Positions 46,499-54,576 of a stretch of DNA of 64,000 nt are shown one piece after another (position 1 is the first letter of the stretch; every line of letters starts with the position of its first letter). Source of the DNA: Pelagicoccus sp. SDUM812003. GTDB taxonomy: Bacteria; Verrucomicrobiota; Verrucomicrobiia; Opitutales; Opitutaceae. Made by a program: the position numbers and the translations under genes. The notes under the pieces are model-generated. The model had not been told where the DNA came from, searched no databases, and saw nothing but the letters and a program-made list of their open reading frames with translations. Location of the stretch: assembly GCF_031127815.1 (NCBI RefSeq), contig NZ_JARXHY010000015.1, forward strand, positions 1 to 64,000, in the 5' to 3' direction.

Positions 46499-47875
46499 AT
46501 GCAAGACGCAATCATACTCGGAGGGGGCATTTCCGGCCTGACCGCTGGCTACTTGCTGCAGAAGCAAGGGCTCGACCTTTCGGTCCTTGAGAAAAACAGC
46601 GAGCCTGGCGGTCCGATATCCACGGCGCGCCAGGAAGGCTACTTGGTGGAGCGCGGGCCGAACTCCCTGCTCCTTCCAGACCCATGGGTCGAGCGTTGGT
46701 TGGCCGAGCTCGCGCTCAGCGATCAGATCCAAGAAAGCCCCGCAAGCGCCAGCAAGCGATTCATCGTCAAAAATGGCCGTCCTGTCGCCGTACCCGCCTC
46801 ACCACTACAAGCGCTCACAACTCCGCTCTTCTCGTTCCGTGGCAAGCTTGGCGTGCTTCTCGAGCCTTTTCGCAAACGCATATCCGAAGAGCAAGGCGAC
46901 GTCGAAACGGTGGCCAGCTTCGTTCGCAGGCGGCTCGGACCGGACTTCCTCGACTACGCCATCGATCCGATGGTGAGCGGCGTCTACGCAGGCGACCCTC
47001 AGCAATTGATTCTTGAATACGCGTTTCCCTTGATGCGCGGCTTCGAACGCGACGGCGGCTCGATCATTCGCGGCGCTCTTCGCTACAAGAAGCGACGTAA
47101 GCGAGATGGCACCGCGTACAAGAAACGCTCCATCAGCTTTCGCGATGGACTGGGCATCCTGCCACAGACGCTCTCGCGAAAGCTCGGAAATCGGCTTTGG
47201 CTCGACTCGAACGTCACCAAGGTCGATCGGGTCGACCGGGGCTGGCAGGTCACCTGGGAGCGAGCGGGCGAAACCTTCCAGGGCGTCGCCAACAACCTCA
47301 TCGTCTGCCTGCCCGCCTACGCCATCAAGCAAATCGTGTGGGCGGATGCGGTTGCAGAACAGCTACAAGACACACCCGATCTGAAATATCCCGCCGTTCA
47401 CAGCTTAGCGCTCGGATTTCGACGCGAGCAGATCGAACATCCTCTAGACGGATTCGGCATGCTGGTGCCGAGCAAGGAGCCGCACAACATTCTCGGTGCG
47501 CTCTTCAGCTCAAGCCTTTCTCCAGGACGAGCTCCAAACGGGCATTGTCTTCTTACCGTCATGATCGGGGGGATACGCCGACCGGAACTCGCAAACGCCA
47601 GCGAGGACGAGCTCATCGCGTTGGCGATGCCCGACCTCGAACGTCTCATCGGAGCAAACGGTTCCCCCTGCTTCTCCTTGCTGCATTCCTGGCCACGCGC
47701 CATCCCGCAGTACACCAGCGAGTTTGGCCCCTGGCGAGATACCCTTCGCGGCCTCGAAAAAGAGTTCCCGGGCCTCTATTTCGGAGGCAACAGCATCGAC
47801 GGCATCGCCATGGGTGCTTCGATTCTCAGCGGCAAACGTCTCGCGGAGCGAATCAGGCTTCTCAATCAAAGCTGA
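46499..47875 (+). CDS. hemG: Protoporphyrinogen oxidase (FAD-dependent)
   Basis: This enzyme (458 aa from the ATG at 46499) oxidises protoporphyrinogen IX to protoporphyrin IX. It has the Rossmann FAD motif ILGGGISGLTAGYLL, with the ExGGP-like segment NSEPGGPIST, and the C-terminal FAD contact GLYFGGNSIDGIAMGASILSG. It is HemY/PPOX-like in length and domain plan rather than the flavodoxin-like HemG of E. coli. Third heme gene in the cluster. Confidence 0.9.
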   Translation: MQDAIILGGGISGLTAGYLLQKQGLDLSVLEKNSEPGGPISTARQEGYLVERGPNSLLLPDPWVERWLAELALSDQIQESPASASKRFIVKNGRPVAVPASPLQALTTPLFSFRGKLGVLLEPFRKRISEEQGDVETVASFVRRRLGPDFLDYAIDPMVSGVYAGDPQQLILEYAFPLMRGFERDGGSIIRGALRYKKRRKRDGTAYKKRSISFRDGLGILPQTLSRKLGNRLWLDSNVTKVDRVDRGWQVTWERAGETFQGVANNLIVCLPAYAIKQIVWADAVAEQLQDTPDLKYPAVHSLALGFRREQIEHPLDGFGMLVPSKEPHNILGALFSSSLSPGRAPNGHCLLTVMIGGIRRPELANASEDELIALAMPDLERLIGANGSPCFSLLHSWPRAIPQYTSEFGPWRDTLRGLEKEFPGLYFGGNSIDGIAMGASILSGKRLAERIRLLNQS

Positions 47876-47947
47876 ATGCTGTAGTATCTCCTACAGATTC
47901 GTTTTCGCACCTCCTGTCCCCGTAACAAATCCCCAACCCCATACAAC

Positions 47948-49891
47948 ATGAGACGGCTACTCCTCCTTGGCCTCTGCGCATCGCTATGCGCCCTCCCCAT
48001 CTCCAGCTCCTTCGCAAAGAAGAAAGAGCTCAAAAAAGGCAACACCACCGAAAACCTGCTTCGCCCTCCGCGCGTCTACAACATGACGATGTCGCCAGAT
48101 GGCAAATACGCCGCCAGCGTGGCTCCAATCGGCGACAAAGGCGACCGCGGCATCGTCATCTTCGATCTGGATACCAACGAGATCCATCGAAGTTTCAAGT
48201 GGTCGGGCAAAGAAATCGACAGCGTGGTCTGGACCACCAACGAAGACGTAGCCTTCAACCTCAGCAAATGGGGAGCCTTCGTGGAAGGCGTCTTCAGTGT
48301 GAACGTGAACCGCAAGGATATTTATCCACTGATATCAAATGACGCGGTGGTCCGCTTCATCGACCCGATGAGGGAAGAAGACTCGGCATGGATCTGGATC
48401 GTCGACAGCAACACGACCAAACCAGGCATCGCCCAACTTGCTGTCACCGGTTCAGCCTTAGAGCGTAATATAGCCGAACAATACATGCCGGATACGGGCG
48501 GAAACCGCTTGGTATCCAACCGCATACCCAACCCTCCCGGAGAAATCCATGGCTGGCACATCGACCAGAATCACGTCCCGCGAATCGTAACCCGTTTCGA
48601 CAGCGGCAAGATCGAATACCTACACCGCTACAGCGAAAGCGAAGAGTGGGCTCCGCTGGCCCTTGATCCCGAGCTCTGGAGCATCGAACTGTTCGGAGCG
48701 GACAAAAACACCCTCTTCATCGCCGGATACAACGGCGAAGACACGAAAGGACTGTACACCTACGACATCGAAACCAACCAGATCGGCGACCTGCTCTTTC
48801 GGGACGACTACTACGACTTCTCCGACTCGTCCCGGTATCTTTTTTTCGGGAAGCAAATCGTCGGCTTCCGCTACATGGCTGACACGCCAAGATTCGTCTG
48901 GCTGCATCCGGACCTCAGCAAGATCCAGTCCTTGATTGACTCCACCATCAGCGGTCGGGTCAACATCATCTACGAATCCAGTGTCGATTTCAGCCGCCAC
49001 CTCATCTACTCCTATTCCGATAAAACCCCACCAACCTACTCCATCCTCGACCTCAAGGCCAAGACCTTGAAACAGATCTCCAACACCGCGCCTTGGCTCA
49101 ACGAGGAAACGCTTTCGGCCACGCAAGTCTTTCATTTCAAGACCTCAGATGGTCTGAAATTGGAAGGTTACCTCACTCTTCCGTACGGCGAGGAAGGCCC
49201 CTATCCCACCATCGCCTTGGTGCACGGCGGACCATGGGTCCGCGATAACGGCGGCTACGACGACGAAACACAATTTCTCGCCAGCAACGGCTACGCTGTC
49301 ATGCGACTCAACTATCGCGGATCGTCTGGCTACGGAAAACAGATTTCCTACGAGAACGAGTTCGCGTTCCGTAAGATGCAAGACGACATCACCGAAGCCA
49401 TGCAAATGCTGGTCGACCAAAACATCGCCGATCCGGATCGACTCGCCATCATGGGGGCCAGTTTTGGAGGCTACTCCGCCCTTTGCGGAGCGGTCTTCGA
49501 ACCCGATTTCTATCGATGCGCCATCACCAACATGGGCGTCTTCGACTGGGAGGAAATGATCAAGTCTCGCAAGTGGCAGCGACATGAATACTCCCACCAC
49601 AAGCTTCTCCAGCAGCTCGGCGACCCGAAGCTCAATCGCGAACGCTTCGAGGATATTTCCCCTATCTACCACATCGACAAGGTGAAAGTCCCCATTTTCG
49701 TGATACACGGAAAAGACGATCGAAATGTCTCCATCAAACAGTCGAAACTCCTGAAATCCGAACTCGAAAAGCACGGCGTGGAGCACGAGGTCCTCTTCGT
49801 GGGCGACGAGGGTCATCATATCTTTTCCGTCAAGAAACGGGTCAAAACCTACGAGCAGATTCTCGCTTTCTTAGACAAGCATATGAACTAG
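47948..49891 (+). CDS. Prolyl oligopeptidase-family (S9) serine peptidase
   Basis: This 647-residue exported peptidase has a signal peptide (about 1-24). An N-terminal beta-propeller-like part (about 45-380) covers the C-terminal alpha/beta hydrolase (about 395-645). The catalytic triad is visible: S505 in GASFGGYS, D591 in HGKDDRNVS and H623 in DEGHHIF. HGGPWVRDNGGYD provides the usual oxyanion region. Such enzymes cleave short proline-containing or other peptides. It follows hemG by 72 bases but there is no obvious functional link. Confidence 0.9.
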   Translation: MRRLLLLGLCASLCALPISSSFAKKKELKKGNTTENLLRPPRVYNMTMSPDGKYAASVAPIGDKGDRGIVIFDLDTNEIHRSFKWSGKEIDSVVWTTNEDVAFNLSKWGAFVEGVFSVNVNRKDIYPLISNDAVVRFIDPMREEDSAWIWIVDSNTTKPGIAQLAVTGSALERNIAEQYMPDTGGNRLVSNRIPNPPGEIHGWHIDQNHVPRIVTRFDSGKIEYLHRYSESEEWAPLALDPELWSIELFGADKNTLFIAGYNGEDTKGLYTYDIETNQIGDLLFRDDYYDFSDSSRYLFFGKQIVGFRYMADTPRFVWLHPDLSKIQSLIDSTISGRVNIIYESSVDFSRHLIYSYSDKTPPTYSILDLKAKTLKQISNTAPWLNEETLSATQVFHFKTSDGLKLEGYLTLPYGEEGPYPTIALVHGGPWVRDNGGYDDETQFLASNGYAVMRLNYRGSSGYGKQISYENEFAFRKMQDDITEAMQMLVDQNIADPDRLAIMGASFGGYSALCGAVFEPDFYRCAITNMGVFDWEEMIKSRKWQRHEYSHHKLLQQLGDPKLNRERFEDISPIYHIDKVKVPIFVIHGKDDRNVSIKQSKLLKSELEKHGVEHEVLFVGDEGHHIFSVKKRVKTYEQILAFLDKHMN

Positions 49892-49899
49892 CCGCTTGT

Positions 49900-50577
49900 T
49901 CACTGCGGTTCGAACCGATACCCGACATCGCGAATCGTCTGAAGAAACCGAGGATTCGCGGGCGATGCCTCGATCTTGGCTCTCAAGGTGGTGACGCAGC
50001 GATCGACGCTTCGCTGCGTCACCAAAACGCTGCTTCCCCACACGCTCGCCATGATGCCCTGACGCGAAAGCGCTTTGCCTTGATTGATCACCATGTATTC
50101 GAGCAACTGATACTCCTTGCGGGTTAACTTCACTTCCGTTCCCTCACGGGTGAGACGTAGTGAATCCCGGTCCAAGATGAACTCTCCAAACGTGAATACG
50201 CGTTGATCCTCGCATCGGTGCCGCCTGAGAAACGCTCTGACGCGGGCGATCAGCTCCTTCACGGAAAATGGCTTCACCACATAGTCGTCGGCTCCGAGCT
50301 CGAGTCCCTTCACCACATCACGCTCTTGCCCCTTTGCCGTCAGCATGAGGATCGGCATGGAGCAGCCCTCCCGCCGGGCGGTCTCGCAAATCGAAAATCC
50401 GTCGATACCGGGAAGCATCACATCGAGCAAAACCAAGTCCGCTCCCTGATCCAGCAACAGGTCTAAACCCGTCGTCCCATCTGCAGCGTATGCTACTTCA
50501 TAGCCCTCGCAGGCGAAATTGTCACAAAGTCCGCGGGCGAGAGCCTCGTCGTCCTCCACTATCAGAATTTTAGGCAT
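49900..50577 (-). CDS. OmpR/PhoB-type response regulator
   Basis: This 225-residue regulator has a receiver domain with D52 in LVLLDVMLPGIDG and the KPFSVKEL motif, and a C-terminal winged helix (LTRKEYQLLEYMVINQGKAL). Its start overlaps the end of the upstream sensor kinase by eight bases, so the two are co-translated. It should carry the output of that kinase. Confidence 0.94.
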   Translation of the reverse strand: MPKILIVEDDEALARGLCDNFACEGYEVAYAADGTTGLDLLLDQGADLVLLDVMLPGIDGFSICETARREGCSMPILMLTAKGQERDVVKGLELGADDYVVKPFSVKELIARVRAFLRRHRCEDQRVFTFGEFILDRDSLRLTREGTEVKLTRKEYQLLEYMVINQGKALSRQGIMASVWGSSVLVTQRSVDRCVTTLRAKIEASPANPRFLQTIRDVGYRFEPQ

Positions 50578-52279
50578 AGGGTATACTCACTCTAAACAGG
50601 CTTCCTTTTCCGAGTTCGCTTTCGACTTCGACGTGTCCCATGTGTTTGGATACGACAAAGTGAACAATGCTGAGTCCAAGTCCAACGCTCCCCGAGTGCC
50701 GACCCCTGGAGTTCGCGGTTTGATAGAATTTTCTGAAAATCAATTTCTGATCCCGTTTCGAAATTCCCACGCCGAAGTCGCGCACCTCGAACGAAGCGGC
50801 CTTCTGCCCCTTCCGAAGCCTCAGCTCGATCCTCGGGTTGGGACCGCCGTACTTGAAAGCGTTTTCCATCAAGTTCCCCAGCACCGTCACCAAGGCGTCT
50901 TGATCAGCCGCAATCTCAGGAACTTCCTCATCCACCTCGCAGGCCAGTTCAAAGCCCTGCCCTTGGAATCGTTCGCGAAAGGCCTCCACCGCGACTCGTA
51001 CCGTCTCCGCAGGAGAAACCGGCCTGATCTCGAAATTTCCTTTCGACCGCTCCATGCGGGAGAATGACAGGAAATTGTCTATCAGGCGGCCAAGGCGCTG
51101 GTTTTCTCGCGACACCAGCTCAATGTATTCTCTCGCATCCACTTTTCCGATACGATCTTCATCGAGCAAGGTATCGATCAAAAGCCGGATCGAAGAAACG
51201 GGAGTCTTGAGCTCATGCGTCACCGTGGCGACCAGATCGTCCTTGAGCTGATTCACACTGGCCTGTCGTTTCAACATGACCACAATGGTCCCTCCGGAAA
51301 CCAGCGACAGGACCAGCACGATGACCACCACCCAGAGATAGAGCATCAATCGATCGCTCGAGAGCTCCTCCAACGAAACGCCATCGCGCAGGCGCAATTC
51401 CAGGAAAGACAGCGGAGCGGCAAGGACTCTTGATTCGGTTTCCGCAGTCCGCGGCGTCCCCGCCAACGACACACCAACGCCAAGCTCCTTTAAGTCGGGC
51501 TGCGATTCGAGCTTGTCGAATAAGGCATCCAATCGAAAGACGCGTACTAACGGCTCGCCCTCCTTTCTCAGGTAAAGGAAGTTCTCGGAGCGCGCCATTC
51601 CATCGAATTCGAGAAGACGTTCCCTCCCTCCCACTTCGTTTAGCCAAGCTTCCACCATGCGCTCCTTTTCTGCGAATGCGAGGATGGCTTCCGAATCGGA
51701 ATGCGGCGCATAGGTCCGCATCAGAAATCGTTTTTGAACCGGATCCGCTTGGCTCTGAAGAAACCGCAGTACGTAGGCATCGGCGGCTGACTGGAAACGA
51801 GGCGACAAGACCGCCCCGTCATCGATCTGCTCCACCGCCATCGCCAAGAGAATCGGACCGATGAAACGCCCGCCGAGGAGACGAAGGCCCGTTTTTGCAT
51901 CGTCCTCAAGCACGGACGCGAACCAATCGAGCGCTTTCCCATCCCGCGCTTCCTGCAGGACCTGTCTGGCGCGGTCCGACTCTTGACGAGTCACTGAGGG
52001 CGTTGAAACATCCAATGGGTAGGCAACGCTTCCCTCGCCCAAATCCAGTTCACCCGACTCTAGCCAGGTCAAGATCAGCCCCTCGGCATCGGCGAGCCGC
52101 CGCTGGTTCGTTTCCGCTACCAGCCTAGCCAGCGATTCGTTTTCATTCTCCACCGCATTGCTGACCAACCAGACGACGCAGAGCACTGGGCTCACGATGC
52201 CGATAGCCAGAAACAAGTAGGTTACCCAAACCGGAGTTTGGGCAACGCTCTTTGATCGAGATTTTGAAAGGCCTAGCAC
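50570..52279 (-). CDS. Sensor histidine kinase with large extracytoplasmic domain
   Basis: This 569-residue membrane kinase starts at a GTG at 52279, one base after the stop of the preceding gene. Helix one spans about 17-41 and helix two about 311-337. Between them lies a 270-residue, mostly helical extracytoplasmic domain I cannot place. The cytoplasmic part has HisKA (H355 in ATVTHELKTP), and the HATPase N-box (NLMENAFKYGG), G1 (DFGVGIS) and G2 (GLGLSIV). It phosphorylates the overlapping response regulator. The sensory domain's signal is unknown. Confidence 0.9.
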   Translation of the reverse strand: MLGLSKSRSKSVAQTPVWVTYLFLAIGIVSPVLCVVWLVSNAVENENESLARLVAETNQRRLADAEGLILTWLESGELDLGEGSVAYPLDVSTPSVTRQESDRARQVLQEARDGKALDWFASVLEDDAKTGLRLLGGRFIGPILLAMAVEQIDDGAVLSPRFQSAADAYVLRFLQSQADPVQKRFLMRTYAPHSDSEAILAFAEKERMVEAWLNEVGGRERLLEFDGMARSENFLYLRKEGEPLVRVFRLDALFDKLESQPDLKELGVGVSLAGTPRTAETESRVLAAPLSFLELRLRDGVSLEELSSDRLMLYLWVVVIVLVLSLVSGGTIVVMLKRQASVNQLKDDLVATVTHELKTPVSSIRLLIDTLLDEDRIGKVDAREYIELVSRENQRLGRLIDNFLSFSRMERSKGNFEIRPVSPAETVRVAVEAFRERFQGQGFELACEVDEEVPEIAADQDALVTVLGNLMENAFKYGGPNPRIELRLRKGQKAASFEVRDFGVGISKRDQKLIFRKFYQTANSRGRHSGSVGLGLSIVHFVVSKHMGHVEVESELGKGSLFRVSIPYA

Positions 52280-52280
52280 C

Positions 52281-53750
52281 TTAGTCGGTTTTGACGAAAC
52301 TGTTCATGATTCCCTCGAAAACCGGCAGCATCTCGGGCTCATCCGAAGCAGGGATTCGAGCTTCCCAGAGGTAGTGACGGTCGTTTCCGAGCAAGGCATA
52401 CAAATAAGCGCGCTGCTCATCGCCTGACTCATCATCGGGTTGCGTTCGCAGAGCGATTCCCGAAAGCTCGCCGAGGCGAAGCTCCTTGGTCCACGTTTCG
52501 TCCAGACCCCCTTTAGCGGACGAGGTCACCTTCTCAATCGCTTTGTTTTTGAGAGAATCTAGCGTCAACGCCTCCTCTTCGATCCATTCGGAATTCGCGA
52601 GCGAGGTGAGATTGTAGACGCCCCGCACCGTTGGCTCGGCGAGCCACACCCTCTGCTTGTCAGCGCTGTTGGATTCATCCTGGGGAACCGCTCCCCAAGA
52701 AGCCGGCAAAGTTATGGCGTAGTCATGAGCCTCATTGCGGTACTCGATGGTCCCGTCGTAATCGATGGTTTCGACTTTGCGAAGCACCGACTCGATGCCG
52801 CCAGAAATCGTCTTGACCAACAGTCTCCGATCATCCGCCGTGAAAAAGGCGTGCTGCTCCTGCCCCACAATCTTGATCAAGACATCATAGCACTCCACCT
52901 TTCCGAGGACAGTATCCATCTCGCTGATACTCTCGACTTTGAACGTCACGTCCACGGGAACGCCGGAGAAACTGACGAAGATTTTCTTGGTCATGGTATA
53001 ACCCGGTTCCAAGGGGAGCTGACGCATCAGTTCGTAAGCCTGCTCGTTGTCGTAGACGCGCTCATTGAAGTTGAAACTCCGCTCCTGACCGGACTTCGCG
53101 TACTGGACCTTCGCGGAAAGCCCGTCCTCGGCATACCAAGCCCGTACGCGCCCCATTTCCTTGAGACTCATGTGGCTGTAGAGCGTCTTGAAGGTCTCCG
53201 GCTCGAACTCCACCACGGTGCACCGATTTCCGTTTAGCAGGTAACGCGTTTCCTTTCGCCAGAGCTCGCGCCCTTCCCAGTCATATCGAAAAATGGTGGA
53301 GAAACTGTGTCCAATCACATTGCCCGTAGGGAGCACCCAGTCGTACCAGGTCCTTTCTCCATCCTCCCAAGGAGTAATGGTCGGATCGAAATCCTTCGGC
53401 AGCAGAGCCTTGGCCTCGGTGAACCATGGAGCTTCTTCCGGATAACGTTCGACCAGCTCTCCTAGCAGCTTGAAGGCGAGCGACTCTTTGCCTTGCTCCA
53501 AGTAAATGCTAGCGAGTCGGAAATGAGCCTCAGCGGCGAGCGAGTCCAGCAGTTCGGTCTCGGCCAGGATCCCCTCGAACACGAGAGCCGCCGCATCGAG
53601 GTCGGCTTCGCCCTCCTGCAAGTAGACCGCCTTTTCCAATTGATCCGAAAGGAGCAGGGAGCTGGTCCCATCTTGGGCGACTGCGAAGTGGCTGATAGCG
53701 ACCACGGCGGACGCCCCTAATAGAGTTCTAAGCAATGGTGTGTTTTTCAT
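52281..53750 (-). CDS. Exported TPR-containing protein of unknown function
   Basis: This 489-residue protein starts at the ATG at 53750 (MKNTPLLRTLLGASAVVAIS), with a signal peptide to about residue 25. Near the N-terminus are tetratricopeptide-like helices (LEKAVYLQEGEADLDAAALV; AEAHFRLASIYLEQGKESLA). The rest is mainly beta (about 120-330), then a C-terminal domain (about 335-489) with ALTLDSLKNKAIEKV and ELSGIALRTQPDD. It is first in a three-gene operon with the sensor kinase, separated by one base, so it may present the signal to the kinase's large periplasmic domain. No family recognised. Confidence 0.65.
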   Translation of the reverse strand: MKNTPLLRTLLGASAVVAISHFAVAQDGTSSLLLSDQLEKAVYLQEGEADLDAAALVFEGILAETELLDSLAAEAHFRLASIYLEQGKESLAFKLLGELVERYPEEAPWFTEAKALLPKDFDPTITPWEDGERTWYDWVLPTGNVIGHSFSTIFRYDWEGRELWRKETRYLLNGNRCTVVEFEPETFKTLYSHMSLKEMGRVRAWYAEDGLSAKVQYAKSGQERSFNFNERVYDNEQAYELMRQLPLEPGYTMTKKIFVSFSGVPVDVTFKVESISEMDTVLGKVECYDVLIKIVGQEQHAFFTADDRRLLVKTISGGIESVLRKVETIDYDGTIEYRNEAHDYAITLPASWGAVPQDESNSADKQRVWLAEPTVRGVYNLTSLANSEWIEEEALTLDSLKNKAIEKVTSSAKGGLDETWTKELRLGELSGIALRTQPDDESGDEQRAYLYALLGNDRHYLWEARIPASDEPEMLPVFEGIMNSFVKTD

Positions 53751-53885
53751 AGTGCCGCCATCATAGGCAGTCCATGTTACCGCCATGTTACCTGCAAGTC
53801 ACCGGTGTGTCTTTTTTTAGCGAACCGCGTGCGAATCTTTTGTTTCGCCAAGACCAGCAATCCCACTTTCCTTGCCAATCCTTCC

Positions 53886-54524
53886 ATGACCATCGACACC
53901 TCCATCATCTCTCAGCACTTTCCCGAACTCAGCGAGCTGCAACGTGAGCGTTTCCAGCAGTTTGCCGAGGCCATCGTCGAGTGGAACGCCAAGATAAACG
54001 TCATCTCGCGCCACGACGTGGAAAACGTGGCCAAGCGCCACATCCTGCATTCCCTCGCCATCGCCAAGACCATGCGCTTCGAGCCGGACAGTACCGTTAT
54101 CGACGTGGGCACCGGCGGCGGTTTTCCCGGCGTGCCATTGGCCATTCTTTTCCCCGAGGTTCGCTTCCTCCTTGTCGACTCCATCGGCAAGAAAATCAAG
54201 GTGGTGCAGGACTGCCTCGAGCGACTCGAACTCGAAAACGCCGTGGCTGCCCAGTGTCGCGTGGAAGAGGTCGATCGCCAGGTGGACTTCATCGTGGCCC
54301 GCGCCGTGACCCAGTTGCCGAAATTCATGGGATGGATTCGCAAAAAGGTGAAACGAAACGGCTTCAACCCACTCCCCAACGGCGTGCTGTACCTCAAAGG
54401 TGGCGACCTTTCGGAGGAATTTTCCGGCATCCCGGAAACGCCCAGCGTTCACCCCATTCGCGACTATTTCGACTACGAGGAGTTTGACCAGAAATACGTC
54501 ATCCACGTCCCGGTCAAAAGATAG
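53886..54524 (+). CDS. rsmG: 16S rRNA (guanine(527)-N7)-methyltransferase
   Basis: This 212-residue enzyme methylates G527 of 16S rRNA. It starts at the ATG at 53886 (MTIDTSIISQHFPELSELQR). The SAM-binding motif VIDVGTGGGFPGVPLAI, the preceding KRHILHSLAIAK and the VDSIGKKIKVVQDCLERL segment are as expected. It stands alone and divergent from the exported TPR gene. Confidence 0.92.
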   Translation: MTIDTSIISQHFPELSELQRERFQQFAEAIVEWNAKINVISRHDVENVAKRHILHSLAIAKTMRFEPDSTVIDVGTGGGFPGVPLAILFPEVRFLLVDSIGKKIKVVQDCLERLELENAVAAQCRVEEVDRQVDFIVARAVTQLPKFMGWIRKKVKRNGFNPLPNGVLYLKGGDLSEEFSGIPETPSVHPIRDYFDYEEFDQKYVIHVPVKR

Positions 54525-54576
54525 CGACACGTCTTCCATTCTTCCATACTCCTTCTTCCTTCTTCGTCTAGAGAGC

